Positions 36,962 through 46,864 of a stretch of 64,000 bases of DNA are shown here, piece after piece. Position 1 is the first letter of the stretch. Every line of letters begins with the position of its first letter. Source of the DNA: Pseudomonas mandelii (GTDB lineage Bacteria > Pseudomonadota > Gammaproteobacteria > Pseudomonadales > Pseudomonadaceae); contig NZ_LT629796.1 in assembly GCF_900106065.1 (NCBI RefSeq), positions 3,007,501 to 3,071,500 on the forward strand, in the 5' to 3' direction. The position numbers and the translations under genes are program-made. The notes beneath the pieces were generated by a model that saw only the letters and a list, made by a program, of their open reading frames with translations, did no database searches and was not told the DNA's origin.

Positions 36962-37072
36962 GTTATTTGAACCACTTTTCTCAGAATATCTTCGCTTTTA
37001 TCGCGTAAACGGAGTGACCAAACAGTCGCCTTGGTTCAAACTACAGACTTTCATGCAGGGAGATGTAGGGCG

Positions 37073-37537
37073 ATGCAAGGGCACCCAGACGTAATCGATT
37101 ACCTCAACACGTTGCTGACCGGCGAACTGGCGGCGCGTGATCAGTATTTCGTCCATTCGCGGATGTATGAGGACTGGGGTTTCACCAAGCTCTACGAACG
37201 CATCAACCACGAGATGGAAGAAGAGGCCGGGCACGCTGATGCCCTGATGCGTCGGATTCTGATGCTCGAAGGCACGCCGCGCATGCGTCCGGACGATCTT
37301 GATGTTGGCACCACTGTGCCGGACATGCTCGCCGCTGACCTGCGACTTGAATATAAAGTCCGCGCCGCGCTCTGCAAGGGCATCAAACTCTGCGAGCAAC
37401 ACCAGGACTATGTCAGCCGCGAGATGCTGCGGGTTCAATTGCATGACACTGAAGAAGACCACACCTACTGGCTTGAAAAGCAGATGGGTCTGATCAAGTT
37501 GATCGGTCTTGAGAACTACCTGCAATCTCACGCCTGA
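37073..37537 (+). CDS. bfrA: Bacterioferritin-family ferritin lacking the haem ligand (BfrA/FtnA type)
   Basis: 154-residue iron-storage subunit that should form 24-mers. The ferroxidase residues Glu18, Glu51 and His54 are in place ([19 protein letters not shown]). Position 52, the axial haem methionine of true bacterioferritins, is alanine; the nearest methionine is at 48. The equivalent P. aeruginosa protein was shown to be a haem-poor FtnA. The ATG at 37073 has AGGGAG upstream and gives the family start [12 protein letters not shown]. It probably works with katA in limiting iron-peroxide damage. Confidence 0.94.
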   Translation: MQGHPDVIDYLNTLLTGELAARDQYFVHSRMYEDWGFTKLYERINHEMEEEAGHADALMRRILMLEGTPRMRPDDLDVGTTVPDMLAADLRLEYKVRAALCKGIKLCEQHQDYVSREMLRVQLHDTEEDHTYWLEKQMGLIKLIGLENYLQSHA

Positions 37538-37550
37538 TTGCTCCCTATAC

Positions 37551-37592
37551 AAAAAAGCCCCTGACACCGATGAAGTGACAGGGGCTTTTTCG
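37551..37592. terminator. Bidirectional terminator between bfrA and uvrA
   Basis: AAAAAAGCCCCTG...CAGGGGCTTTTT: the stem has an A tract on one side and a T tract on the other, placed between convergent genes, so it can serve both. Confidence 0.9.
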
Positions 37593-37602
37593 TGGGCCCG
37601 AT

Positions 37603-40437
37603 TCAGGCCTTGTCGCGAGCCAGCAGTGGCTTGAGGTAGAAGCCGGTGTGAGATTGCTTCATCTCGGACACTTCCTCCGGGGTACCAACCGCAATGATCT
37701 GGCCGCCCTTGGAGCCGCCTTCCGGCCCCAGGTCCACCAACCAGTCGGCGGTCTTGATCACGTCCAGGTTGTGCTCGATCACCACCACAGTGTTGCCGTG
37801 GTCGCGCAGTCTATGCAGTACGTCGAGCAATTGCTGAATATCCGCGAAGTGCAAGCCAGTGGTTGGTTCGTCGAGGATGTACAGCGTCTTGCCGGTATCG
37901 CGCTTGGACAGTTCACGGGAGAGCTTCACCCTTTGGGCTTCACCGCCCGACAACGTCGTCGCCGATTGCCCCAGCTTGATGTAGGACAGACCTACGTCCA
38001 TCAATGTCTGAAGCTTGCGCGCTAGCGCAGGAACCGCGTCAAAGAACACCCGCGCTTCCTCGATGGTCATCTCGAGAGTTTCGTGGATGCTCTTGCCCTT
38101 GTACTTGATTTCCAGAGTCTCGCGGTTGTAACGCTTGCTCTTGCAGACGTCGCACGGGACATAGATGTCCGGCAGGAAGTGCATTTCCACCTTGATCAGG
38201 CCATCGCCCTGACACGCTTCGCAGCGTCCGCCCTTCACGTTGAAGGAGAAGCGTCCCGGACCATAACCGCGTGAGCGTGATTCCGGTACGCCGGCGAACA
38301 GTTCGCGAATCGGCGTGAACAGCCCGGTGTAGGTCGCCGGATTGGAGCGCGGCGTTCGGCCGATAGGGCTCTGGTCGATATCGACGACCTTATCCAGATG
38401 CTCCAGTCCCTTGATGCTGTCGTGGGCGGCCGCCTCAAGCGTCGTTGCACCGTTGAGTGCCGTAGCGCTCAAGGGAAACAGCGTATTGTTGATCAGCGTC
38501 GATTTGCCCGAGCCGGACACACCGGTCACGCACGTCAACAGACCTATCGGAATGTCCAGGTCGACATTGCGCAAGTTGTTACCGCGAGCGCCCTTGAGCG
38601 ACAGTGACAACTTCTTGTTGCGCGGTGTGCGTTTGGCTGGAACGGCAATCTTTACTCGGCCCGACAGGTACTTGCCGGTCAACGAATCAGGATGCGCCAT
38701 CACTTCGGCCGGCGTCCCTTCGGCAACAATATGCCCACCGTGGACCCCCGCGCCCGGCCCGATGTCCACCACGTAGTCGGCCAGGCGAATAGCGTCTTCG
38801 TCATGCTCGACCACGATCACCGTGTTGCCGATGTCGCGCAGGTGCTTGAGTGTGCCGAGCAACCGATCGTTATCACGTTGATGCAGACCGATCGACGGCT
38901 CATCGAGGATGTACAGAACCCCCACCAGGCCGGCGCCAATCTGGCTGGCCAGGCGAATCCGCTGAGCTTCACCGCCGGACAACGTGTCGGCACTGCGATC
39001 CAGCGAAAGATAGTCGAGGCCTACGTTGACCAGGAACTGCAGGCGCTCGCGGATCTCCTTGAGAATCTTGTCGGCAATTTCACCGCGACGGCCCGTGAGC
39101 TTCAGTATGCCGAAATACTCGCAAGCATCGCCAATCGGCAGATTGGTCACCGCCGGCAGCGTCTTCTCGCCCACCCAGACGTGCCGCGCCTCACGACGCA
39201 AGCGCGTGCCACGGCAATCCGGGCAGGGCTGGGTGCTGAGGAACTTGGCCAGCTCTTCACGCACTGAAGCCGACTCGGTTTCGCGATAGCGGCGTTCCAG
39301 GTTCGGCACGATGCCTTCGAACGGGTGCGAGCGTTTGACGATATCGCCGCGGTCGTTCAGGTACTTGAAGTCGACGTTTTGCGAACCGCTGCCATGCAGA
39401 ATGAATTTCTGCTGATCCGCCGAAAGGTCGTTGAAGGGCACTTCCAGGCTGAACTTGTAGTGCGAAGCCAGCGACCCGAGCATCTGGAAGTAATAGACGT
39501 TGCGCCTGTCCCAGCCGCGAATAGCGCCCTCGGCCAGCGTCAACTCGCCGTTCACCAGACGCTTGATGTCGAAGAACTGCTTGACCCCCAGACCATCGCA
39601 GGTCGGGCAAGCGCCGGCGGGGTTGTTGAAGGAGAACAGCTTGGGTTCCAGCTCGCTGATCGCATGGCCGCAAATCGGGCAGGCGAAGCGCGCGGAGAAG
39701 ATGATCTCTTCGCCGGGCTCGTCGTCCATCGGCGCGACCAGTGCGATCCCGTCCGCCAGTTTCAGCGCGGTTTCGAACGACTCGGCCAGGCGCTGCTGCA
39801 GATCGGCGCGGACCTTGAAGCGGTCGACTATTACATCAATCGAGTGCTTCTTTTGCTTATCCAGCTTCGGCAGCTCATCCAGTTCGCAGATCCTGCCGTT
39901 GACCCGGGCCCGGACAAAGCCCTGGGCGCGCAGTTCTTCGAAGACCGAAAGGTGTTCGCCTTTGCGCTCGCGAATCACCGGGGCCAGCAGCATCAGCTTG
40001 CTGCCCTCCGGTTGCGCGAGGACCAGGTCGACCATCTGGCTGACGGTTTGCGCTTCCAGCGGAATGTCGTGATCCGGGCAACGTGGAATACCCACGCGTG
40101 CGTACAGCAGGCGCAGGTAGTCGTAGATTTCGGTGATGGTGCCGACCGTCGAGCGCGGGTTATGCGAGGTCGATTTCTGTTCGATGGAAATGGCTGGCGA
40201 CAAACCTTCGATGGTGTCGACGTCAGGCTTTTCCATCATCGACAAAAACTGCCGGGCATAGGCCGACAGTGATTCGACATAGCGGCGTTGGCCTTCGGCA
40301 TACAGCGTGTCAAACGCCAGGGACGATTTGCCGGATCCGGACAGGCCGGTGATGACGATCAGTTTGTCCCGTGGCAGGGTCAGGTCGATGTTCTTCAGGT
40401 TGTGGGTTCGGGCCCCACGAATCAGGATCTTGTCCAA
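37603..40437 (-). CDS. uvrA: Excinuclease ABC subunit A
   Basis: 944-residue damage-recognition ATPase of nucleotide excision repair, acting with UvrB. Two ABC-type cassettes: Walker [10 protein letters not shown] and GVSGSGKST, and signatures LSGGEAQR twice. Zinc modules are visible as CPICGH...CPTCDG and CEACQGDG...CDVCKSK. The start is TTG at 40437, giving [19 protein letters not shown] as N-terminus after GCGAGG; the longer in-frame reading to 40509 lacks family support. No clear LexA box (CTG-N10-CAG) was found upstream. Confidence 0.97.
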   Translation of the reverse strand: MDKILIRGARTHNLKNIDLTLPRDKLIVITGLSGSGKSSLAFDTLYAEGQRRYVESLSAYARQFLSMMEKPDVDTIEGLSPAISIEQKSTSHNPRSTVGTITEIYDYLRLLYARVGIPRCPDHDIPLEAQTVSQMVDLVLAQPEGSKLMLLAPVIRERKGEHLSVFEELRAQGFVRARVNGRICELDELPKLDKQKKHSIDVIVDRFKVRADLQQRLAESFETALKLADGIALVAPMDDEPGEEIIFSARFACPICGHAISELEPKLFSFNNPAGACPTCDGLGVKQFFDIKRLVNGELTLAEGAIRGWDRRNVYYFQMLGSLASHYKFSLEVPFNDLSADQQKFILHGSGSQNVDFKYLNDRGDIVKRSHPFEGIVPNLERRYRETESASVREELAKFLSTQPCPDCRGTRLRREARHVWVGEKTLPAVTNLPIGDACEYFGILKLTGRRGEIADKILKEIRERLQFLVNVGLDYLSLDRSADTLSGGEAQRIRLASQIGAGLVGVLYILDEPSIGLHQRDNDRLLGTLKHLRDIGNTVIVVEHDEDAIRLADYVVDIGPGAGVHGGHIVAEGTPAEVMAHPDSLTGKYLSGRVKIAVPAKRTPRNKKLSLSLKGARGNNLRNVDLDIPIGLLTCVTGVSGSGKSTLINNTLFPLSATALNGATTLEAAAHDSIKGLEHLDKVVDIDQSPIGRTPRSNPATYTGLFTPIRELFAGVPESRSRGYGPGRFSFNVKGGRCEACQGDGLIKVEMHFLPDIYVPCDVCKSKRYNRETLEIKYKGKSIHETLEMTIEEARVFFDAVPALARKLQTLMDVGLSYIKLGQSATTLSGGEAQRVKLSRELSKRDTGKTLYILDEPTTGLHFADIQQLLDVLHRLRDHGNTVVVIEHNLDVIKTADWLVDLGPEGGSKGGQIIAVGTPEEVSEMKQSHTGFYLKPLLARDKA

Positions 40438-40628
40438 AGTGGCCTCGCTTGGCGGGCGTCGAAAACGTAGGAGTATACGGCCAAATACTGGATGGATGCA
40501 CACTATCAAACGAGCGGAGTTGTGTCTTACATGAAGAGTCTGTCAGCGGAGCGCGTCAAAGCGTCGCGATATACCCCGTCAATCGATGGGACTGGTAGAA
40601 TCGCCGCCGGTTCACATGAGGTTTTTCC

Positions 40629-42026
40629 ATGCACGATCCCCACAGCGAACGCATGAGTGGCAGTGAGACCCGCGCAGCAAGCGGGCTGGCCCTGGTGTTC
40701 GCCTTCCGTATGCTTGGCATGTTCATGGTGTTGCCGGTACTGGCGACCTATGGGATGGATCTGGCAGGAGCGACCCCGGCCCTCATCGGACTGGCGATTG
40801 GCGCTTACGGCCTGACCCAGGCAATCTTTCAGATTCCTTTCGGCTTCATTTCCGACCGCATCGGCCGTCGTCCGGTGATTTACCTCGGGCTGATCATCTT
40901 CGCCCTCGGTAGCGTGCTGGCAGCCAATGCCGATTCGATCTGGGGCGTCATCGCCGGACGCATCCTGCAAGGCGCCGGGGCTATTTCCGCCGCAGTGATG
41001 GCGTTGCTTTCAGACCTGACCCGCGAGCAGCACCGGACCAAAGCCATGGCCATGATCGGCATGACGATTGGTCTGTCCTTCGCAGTGGCCATGGTTGTCG
41101 GGCCGCTGTTGACCCGCGCCTTCGGCCTGTCGGGGTTGTTCCTCGCCACGGGCGGCATGGCGCTGTTCGGCATCGTGATCGTCATGTTCATGGTGCCGCG
41201 TTCCACCGGACCGTTGCAGCACCGTGAGTCCGGCGTCGCCCGTTCGGCGCTGATGCCGACGCTAAAGCACCCGGACCTGCTGCGCCTGGACCTTGGCATT
41301 TTTGTGTTGCACGCGATGTTGATGTCGAGCTTCGTTGCATTGCCCCTGGCCCTGGTGGAAAAAGCCGGGCTGCCCAAAGAGCAGCACTGGTGGGTCTACC
41401 TCACCGCGCTGCTGATCTCCTTCTTCGCCATGATCCCGTTCATTATCTACGGCGAGAAGAAACGCAAAATGAAACGAGTTTTATTGGGCGCAGTGCTGAC
41501 GCTGATGCTCACTGAGCTATTCTTCTGGCAGTTCGGCGACAGCCTGCGGGCTCTGGTGATCGGGACGGTGGTGTTCTTTACCGCTTTCAATTTGCTGGAA
41601 GCTTCGTTGCCATCGCTGATCAGCAAGGTTTCACCGGCGGGCGGCAAAGGTACGGCGATGGGGGTTTATTCCACCAGCCAGTTCCTCGGTTCGGCGCTGG
41701 GGGGTATCCTCGGCGGCTGGATGTTCCAGCACGGCGGTTTGTCGGTCGTATTCCTCGGATGCGCCGGCCTGGCTGCACTTTGGCTGGCCTTTGCTGTTAC
41801 CATGCGTGAACCTCCCTACGTGACGAGTCTGCGCTTGCCGCTGTCGCCCGAGGCGATCCGCGAAGCGGGGTTGGTTGACCGCCTGAAGGCCGTCGTAGGG
41901 GTAACAGATGCGGTAATCGTTGCTGATGAAGCGGCGATTTACATCAAATTGGACACAGAACTATTGGATCGCACCACCCTTGAGCGCCTGGTGAACAACC
42001 CGGCCGGGGCAGCGTGCGTAGCCTAG
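40629..42026 (+). CDS. MFS transporter, YajR-like with C-terminal ferredoxin-like domain
   Basis: 465 residues, about 12 membrane segments (roughly 17-400). The MFS loop 2-3 motif is GFISDRIGRRPVIYLG (near residue 76) and a drug-exporter-type motif GPLLTRAFG is in TM5. After TM12 a soluble tail (about 410-460, DRLKAVVGVTDAVIVADE) resembles the YAM domain of E. coli YajR. The position between uvrA and ssb is conserved in Pseudomonas. Substrate unknown. Divergent from uvrA. Confidence 0.85.
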   Translation: MHDPHSERMSGSETRAASGLALVFAFRMLGMFMVLPVLATYGMDLAGATPALIGLAIGAYGLTQAIFQIPFGFISDRIGRRPVIYLGLIIFALGSVLAANADSIWGVIAGRILQGAGAISAAVMALLSDLTREQHRTKAMAMIGMTIGLSFAVAMVVGPLLTRAFGLSGLFLATGGMALFGIVIVMFMVPRSTGPLQHRESGVARSALMPTLKHPDLLRLDLGIFVLHAMLMSSFVALPLALVEKAGLPKEQHWWVYLTALLISFFAMIPFIIYGEKKRKMKRVLLGAVLTLMLTELFFWQFGDSLRALVIGTVVFFTAFNLLEASLPSLISKVSPAGGKGTAMGVYSTSQFLGSALGGILGGWMFQHGGLSVVFLGCAGLAALWLAFAVTMREPPYVTSLRLPLSPEAIREAGLVDRLKAVVGVTDAVIVADEAAIYIKLDTELLDRTTLERLVNNPAGAACVA

Positions 42027-42035
42027 GAGAACGTT

Positions 42036-42563
42036 ATGGCCCGTGGGGTTAACAAAGTCATATTGGTCGGCACTTGCGGCCAGGATCCCGAAGTTCGCTA
42101 CTTGCCTAACGGTAACGCCGTGACCAACCTGAGTCTGGCGACCAGCGAACAGTGGACCGACAAGCAAACCGGTCAGAAGGTCGAGAAGACTGAATGGCAC
42201 CGTGTTTCGATGTTCGGCAAGGTGGCCGAGATCGCCGGTGAATACCTGCGTAAAGGTTCGCAGGTCTACATCGAAGGCAAGCTGCAGACCCGCGAGTGGG
42301 AAAAAGACGGTATCAAGCGTTACACCACCGAAATCGTGGTCGACATGCAAGGCACCATGCAACTGCTCGGCGGCCGTCCACAGCAGGGCGACCAACAAGG
42401 CGGGGGCAATAACTACCAGCAGTCCGCCCCGGCTCCACGCCAGCAGGCTCCGCGCCCGCAGCAGTCAGCACCGCAGCAGTCGCGTCAGGCTCCGCCTCCA
42501 CAGCAGGCAGCGCCACAACCGGCTCCGGATTTCGACAGCTTTGATGACGATATCCCGTTCTGA
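42036..42563 (+). CDS. ssb: Single-stranded DNA-binding protein
   Basis: 175 residues. OB-fold at 1-110 ([20 protein letters not shown]), then a linker very rich in Q, P, A and G (about 113-163) and the acidic C-terminal tip [11 protein letters not shown] that recruits repair and replication partners. It follows the MFS gene by 9 bases, with a terminator after it. Confidence 0.98.
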   Translation: MARGVNKVILVGTCGQDPEVRYLPNGNAVTNLSLATSEQWTDKQTGQKVEKTEWHRVSMFGKVAEIAGEYLRKGSQVYIEGKLQTREWEKDGIKRYTTEIVVDMQGTMQLLGGRPQQGDQQGGGNNYQQSAPAPRQQAPRPQQSAPQQSRQAPPPQQAAPQPAPDFDSFDDDIPF

Positions 42564-42587
42564 TCCGCAGTTTTTCAGAACCGTAGA

Positions 42588-42624
42588 CAAAAAAAGCGAA
42601 GCCATATGGCTTCGCTTTTTTGTT
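42588..42624. terminator. Terminator between ssb and the OsmC-YcaO gene
   Basis: AAAAAAAGCGAAGCC-ATAT-GGCTTCGCTTTTTT: stem with A and T tracts, so it can end both ssb (+) and the leftward operon (-). Confidence 0.92.
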
Positions 42625-42631
42625 GCCGCTG

Positions 42632-44836
42632 TTAACCGGCCAACGTGGTCACATTGGCCCGTGCCGAGTGCAGCTTCTTGTAGCTTTCGATCAACCGCAG
42701 GTGTCTGTCGAGCCCCTCCAGTTTGGTGCTGGTCGGCGTCAAACCATGGAAGCGTACACTGCCGTCCACCGAGCCGATCACTGCATCCATCCGTTCGTTA
42801 CCAAACATCCGACGGAAATTGGCCTCGTAGTCTTCCAACTCCAGGTCTTCGTCCAGCTTCATCTCCAGCACCGCGTTGACAGCTTGGTAGAACAAGCCGC
42901 GCTCGACCGTGTTGTCGTTGTACTGCAGAAACATCTCCACCGCCTCTTTGGCCTCTTCAAATTGCTGCAAGGCGAGATAAATCAGCAGTTTCAACTCCAG
43001 GATTGTCAGCTGACCCCAAACGGTATTGTCGTCAAACTCGATGCCGATCAGGGAGGTGATGTCGGTGTAGTCGTCCAGCTCACTTTCCACCAGGCGCTCA
43101 GCCAGCGCTTGCAGTTCTTCGTCGTCCAGGCGATGCAGGTTCAGGATATCGGCGCGGAAGAACAGCGCTTTGTTGGTGTTATCCCAAATCAGGTCGTCCA
43201 CGGGATAGATTTCCGAATAGTCCGGGACCAGGATGCGGCATGCCGTCGCGCCGATATGCTCGTAGACCGCCATGTACACTTCCTTGCCCATGCCTTCGAG
43301 AATACCGAACAAGGTCGCGGCTTCCTCGGCATTCGAGTTTTCACCCTGGCCGGAGAAGTCCCACTCTACGAATTCGTAGTCCGACTTGGAACTGAAGAAG
43401 CGCCACGACACCACGCCGCTGGAATCGATGAAGTGCTCGACGAAGTTATTCGGCTCGGTCACCGCATGACCTTCAAACGTCGGCTGGGGCAAGTCGTTGA
43501 GGCCTTCGAAGCTTCGGCCCTGGAGCAATTCGGTCAGGCTGCGTTCCAGCGCCACTTCCAGGCTCGGGTGCGCGCCGAACGAGGCGAACACGCCGCCGGT
43601 ACGCGGGTTCATCAACGTGACGCACATCACCGGGAATTCCCCCCCCAGGGACGCATCCTTCACCAATACGGGGAACCCTTGCTCTTCCAGCGCCTGTATA
43701 CCGGCCTGTATTCCCGGGTACTTCGCCAGCACATCGGCGGGCACATCCGGCAGGGCAAATTCACCTTCGATGATTTCGCGTTTTACCGCGCGCTCGAAGA
43801 TCTCCGACAGGCACTGCACCTGGGCTTCGGCCAGCGTGTTACCGGCACTCATGCCGTTGCTCAGGAACAGGTTTTCAATCAGGTTGGACGGGAAATACAC
43901 CACTTCGCCGTCCGACTGGCGCACGTAGGGCAGCGCGCAGATGCCGCGTTCTTCATTGCCCGAGTTGGTGTCGATCAGGTGGGAACCACGCAACTCGCCG
44001 TCGCGGTTGTAAATCTTCAGGCAGTGCGCGTCGAGTATTTCGCTCGGCAGTTCATCTTTACGGCCAGGCTTGAACCAGCGTTCGTCCGGGTAATGCACAA
44101 ACGGCGCGTTGGCGATCTCTTCGCCCCAGAACTGGTCGTTGTAGAAGAAGTTGCAGTTGAGTCGCTCGATAAACTCGCCCAACGCCGACGCCAGCGCGCC
44201 TTCCTTGGTTGCGCCCTTGCCGTTGGTAAAACACATCGGCGAGTGTGCATCGCGGATATGCAGCGACCACACGTTGGGCACGATATTGCGCCACGAGGCG
44301 ATTTCAATCTTCATGCCCAGGTCCGCCAGAATGGCCGACATATTGGCGATGGTCTGCTCCAGCGGCAGATCCTTGCCCGCGATATAGGTGCTCGCCTCTG
44401 AGGTAGAAGCAGGCATCAGCAACGCCTGGGCATCGGCGTCGAGGTTTTCCACCTCTTCGATCACAAACTCAGGCCCGGCTTGCACCACTTTTTTCACGGT
44501 GCAACGGTCGATGGAACGCAGGATGCCTTGGCGGTCCTTGTCGGAGATGTCCGCGGGCAACTCGACCTGGATCTTGAAAATCTGGTTGTAGCGGTTTTCC
44601 GGGTCAACAATGTTGTTCTGCGACAGGCGGATGTTTTCGGTCGGAATACTGCGAGTGTCGCAGTACAACTTCACGAAATACGCCGCACATAACGCCGATG
44701 ACGCCAGGAAATAGTCGAACGGACCCGGCGCCGAGCCATCGCCCTTGTAGCGGATAGGTTGATCGGCCACCACCGTGAAGTCGTCGAACTTGGCTTCAAG
44801 TCGAAGGTTGTCGAGAAAGTTGACCTTGATTTCCAT
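42632..44836 (-). CDS. OsmC-YcaO fusion protein
   Basis: 734 residues in three parts. Residues 1 to about 135 are an OsmC/Ohr-like domain; Cys50 (SSALCAAYF) and Cys112 (IDRCTVKK) sit where OsmC peroxidases have their redox pair. Residues about 150-560 are a YcaO domain, with the ATP-binding glutamates in GKGATKEGALASALGEFIER (near 206-225) and SEIFERAVKR (near 344-353). The last 160 residues look like the helical repeat tail of E. coli YcaO. YcaO proteins use ATP to activate amide backbones; E. coli YcaO aids RimO in S12 methylthiolation. Last gene of the leftward set, 120 bases after the ATP-grasp gene. The substrate is unknown. Confidence 0.88.
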   Translation of the reverse strand: MEIKVNFLDNLRLEAKFDDFTVVADQPIRYKGDGSAPGPFDYFLASSALCAAYFVKLYCDTRSIPTENIRLSQNNIVDPENRYNQIFKIQVELPADISDKDRQGILRSIDRCTVKKVVQAGPEFVIEEVENLDADAQALLMPASTSEASTYIAGKDLPLEQTIANMSAILADLGMKIEIASWRNIVPNVWSLHIRDAHSPMCFTNGKGATKEGALASALGEFIERLNCNFFYNDQFWGEEIANAPFVHYPDERWFKPGRKDELPSEILDAHCLKIYNRDGELRGSHLIDTNSGNEERGICALPYVRQSDGEVVYFPSNLIENLFLSNGMSAGNTLAEAQVQCLSEIFERAVKREIIEGEFALPDVPADVLAKYPGIQAGIQALEEQGFPVLVKDASLGGEFPVMCVTLMNPRTGGVFASFGAHPSLEVALERSLTELLQGRSFEGLNDLPQPTFEGHAVTEPNNFVEHFIDSSGVVSWRFFSSKSDYEFVEWDFSGQGENSNAEEAATLFGILEGMGKEVYMAVYEHIGATACRILVPDYSEIYPVDDLIWDNTNKALFFRADILNLHRLDDEELQALAERLVESELDDYTDITSLIGIEFDDNTVWGQLTILELKLLIYLALQQFEEAKEAVEMFLQYNDNTVERGLFYQAVNAVLEMKLDEDLELEDYEANFRRMFGNERMDAVIGSVDGSVRFHGLTPTSTKLEGLDRHLRLIESYKKLHSARANVTTLAG

Positions 44837-44956
44837 GGGGGATTACCAGAATAACGGCTAAACGAATGGCCGCCATTATCCGGCATTTCAGCCATAAGTC
44901 TTGCGGGCGTCTGTCGATATGTCCTCACCGGGCCTTTTTAGTGGGCGATGGAGCGG

Positions 44957-46114
44957 TCAGTCGAGTATCAGATGCGGCAAGAACCGGCTCGAATCCTTGG
45001 TGATCAAGCTGTTGTCCTCACGTACACCGATCCCCGCCGCCTGATCGCCGATTACCCAGGAGCCAATCAACGTAAAGCTGTCGCCGAACTGCGGAAGCGG
45101 CGCGAACTCCTGAAGGATAAACGGCGCATCGGTGTAGGGGCCGTCCTCTTTCACGATCAGGCCGTCAGCAGTTTGCAGCTCGATATTGGCACCTTCCCGG
45201 GAGAAGAACGGCTTGCGCACCCAGCCTTTTGGTACGGCTTTGCCCGGCTCGGTATCCAGGTACGCCGCGAGCAGGTTCGGGTGACCTTTGTTGAATTCCC
45301 ACAACAGCGGCAGGATGCCTTTGTTGGAGATGATGGATTTCCAGGCCGGTTCGAAAAATTGCGTATCACTCTGGGCAATCGCTGCACCGAAGGGCTCGTG
45401 GAAGATGAACTCCCAGGCGTGCAGCTTGAACAGGTGAGGGATCCAGCGATCTTCGAGGTCGACGAAACGTCCGTCACTGGTCAGGCCGATGTCTTCGATA
45501 TCGATGTGGCGTGATTCGATGCCGACCTTTTCCGCCACCAGCCGCAGGTAGTCGGTAGTGCCCTTGTCTTCGACCGAGTCTTTCATCGAGGCAAAATAGA
45601 AGGGTTGCTTGAGCTGCAATTGAGCGAAGGCCTGATGCAGTTTGGTGTCGATGCTGTTGAACTGGTCGGCATGCTTGGGCAGCAAGCCGCGTTCGATGCA
45701 TTGCTCCAGCCAGCCCCACTGAAACGCCGCCGCCTCATACAGGCTGGTCGGCGTGTCGTAATTGAGTTCCAGCAACTTGGCGGGCCCGGTGCCGTTGTAG
45801 GAGAAATCCATGCGCCCGTACAGGTGCGGGTGACCTTCGAGCCATGAGGTGCGCACCATGTCGAAGAATGGCGCGGGAATGCTCAGGCGCTCCAGCAACT
45901 CCTCGCTCTGAACCACGCGGGCCACCAGGTCCATGCACATCCCATGGATCTCGGTGGTCGGGTCTTCGAGATCGTTCTCGATCTGCTTGAGCGAGAACTG
46001 GTAATACGCGCTCTCATCCCAGTAGGGTTCGTTGTCGATGGTGTGGAACAGAAAGCCGAGATTCTCGGCGGTCTGTTTCCAGTCAGGACGCTCTGCGCAA
46101 TGGATCTTCTTCAT
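44957..46114 (-). CDS. Glutathionylspermidine synthase-like ATP-grasp protein (YjfC/YgiC type)
   Basis: 385 residues, about the size of the synthetase half of E. coli Gsp; the N-terminal amidase domain is absent. Motifs seen: RMDFSYNGTGPAKLLELNYD (substrate/ATP loop), ESRHIDIEDIGL, and near the end GWVRKPFFSREGANIEL and ILQEFAPLP, which carry the ATP-grasp lysine, arginine and glutamate. The family forms amide bonds at ATP cost; for YjfC/YgiC the real substrate is not established. It is 12 bases downstream of the lipoprotein gene, so co-transcribed. Confidence 0.87.
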   Translation of the reverse strand: MKKIHCAERPDWKQTAENLGFLFHTIDNEPYWDESAYYQFSLKQIENDLEDPTTEIHGMCMDLVARVVQSEELLERLSIPAPFFDMVRTSWLEGHPHLYGRMDFSYNGTGPAKLLELNYDTPTSLYEAAAFQWGWLEQCIERGLLPKHADQFNSIDTKLHQAFAQLQLKQPFYFASMKDSVEDKGTTDYLRLVAEKVGIESRHIDIEDIGLTSDGRFVDLEDRWIPHLFKLHAWEFIFHEPFGAAIAQSDTQFFEPAWKSIISNKGILPLLWEFNKGHPNLLAAYLDTEPGKAVPKGWVRKPFFSREGANIELQTADGLIVKEDGPYTDAPFILQEFAPLPQFGDSFTLIGSWVIGDQAAGIGVREDNSLITKDSSRFLPHLILD

Positions 46115-46126
46115 GGCCCGGTTTCC

Positions 46127-46846
46127 TTAACTGCTCGATCCGCCGCCGCCCCAGCCGCTGCGTGCGCTGGCCTTGCTGCCGAAGCCGCCACGGGAGGTGG
46201 ACGAGGCAACGGAGACCGGCTTGCTGGTAGAAGAGCGAACCGAGTCGGCGTAGTTGCTGCTGCCGTACCTTGCCTGATTGGACTTGGTGAACGTCGAGCC
46301 CTTGGCAATCCGCTGGCTGAGCGTCGAGTTCGAGTAGCTGCCGCGGTCATCGCGATAGCGGTACACCGGCTCGGAGTAGTAACTGTTGCGGTTGCTGCTC
46401 AGCATGTTGCCGATCAGCAGGCCGGTCAGCAGGCTGCTGGTGGAGAAACCCGACCCACCCGTGTTCGCCGCTTCCGAGGCGGGTAATTGAGCCTTGGCCG
46501 CGTCCACCTGGGATTGCGTCACCTGGCCATCAGCGGTCAGTTCGAAGCCGCCGAGCTTGGGGATGAACTTGCCGGCGGAATCCTGTTGGCACCAGTCGGC
46601 GACGAAGTCGGCATCGCAATCGGCCTGGCTGTCGTACACCGGCGCAATGCGGCGATGCTCGGCCATGGCCGTCATGTAGGCGTCCGAGCACACGTCCACC
46701 GGGAGCTTTTCATCGGCACACTGCTGAACGGACTGGAAGTTGTACTTCTTCTGCACCGCGTAGGTTTTTTCCGTCGGTCCGCAGCCTGATATCGCCATGG
46801 CGACCGACGCTGCCAGCGAAAGCTGAACGTACTTGCTTCGTTTCAT
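46127..46846 (-). CDS. DUF1190 lipoprotein (YjfM/YgiB type)
   Basis: 239 residues. Lipoprotein signal with lipobox AISGC (Cys22). The conserved part (about 25-110) has several cysteines (CADEKLPVDVCSDAYM, DCDADFVADWCQQ) that may form disulfides. The rest is low-complexity, rich in Ser, Gly, Arg and Tyr, ending GWGGGGSSS. The start at 46846 (ATG after GGAGAT) gives the signal peptide; a longer reading adds six residues. Function unknown; in E. coli relatives YgiB is next to YgiC as here. Confidence 0.85.
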   Translation of the reverse strand: MKRSKYVQLSLAASVAMAISGCGPTEKTYAVQKKYNFQSVQQCADEKLPVDVCSDAYMTAMAEHRRIAPVYDSQADCDADFVADWCQQDSAGKFIPKLGGFELTADGQVTQSQVDAAKAQLPASEAANTGGSGFSTSSLLTGLLIGNMLSSNRNSYYSEPVYRYRDDRGSYSNSTLSQRIAKGSTFTKSNQARYGSSNYADSVRSSTSKPVSVASSTSRGGFGSKASARSGWGGGGSSS

Positions 46847-46864
46847 CGGGATCTCCGGGCGCAA

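Noticed and set aside
40438..40628. LexA (SOS) box upstream of uvrA
   Set aside because: No CTG-N10-CAG match close to consensus was found in the uvrA-MFS gap.
42620..44401. 593-codon plus-strand frame opposite the OsmC-YcaO gene
   Set aside because: Composition shadow: no ribosome site, no recognisable domain, and the minus-strand frame has clear OsmC and YcaO motifs.
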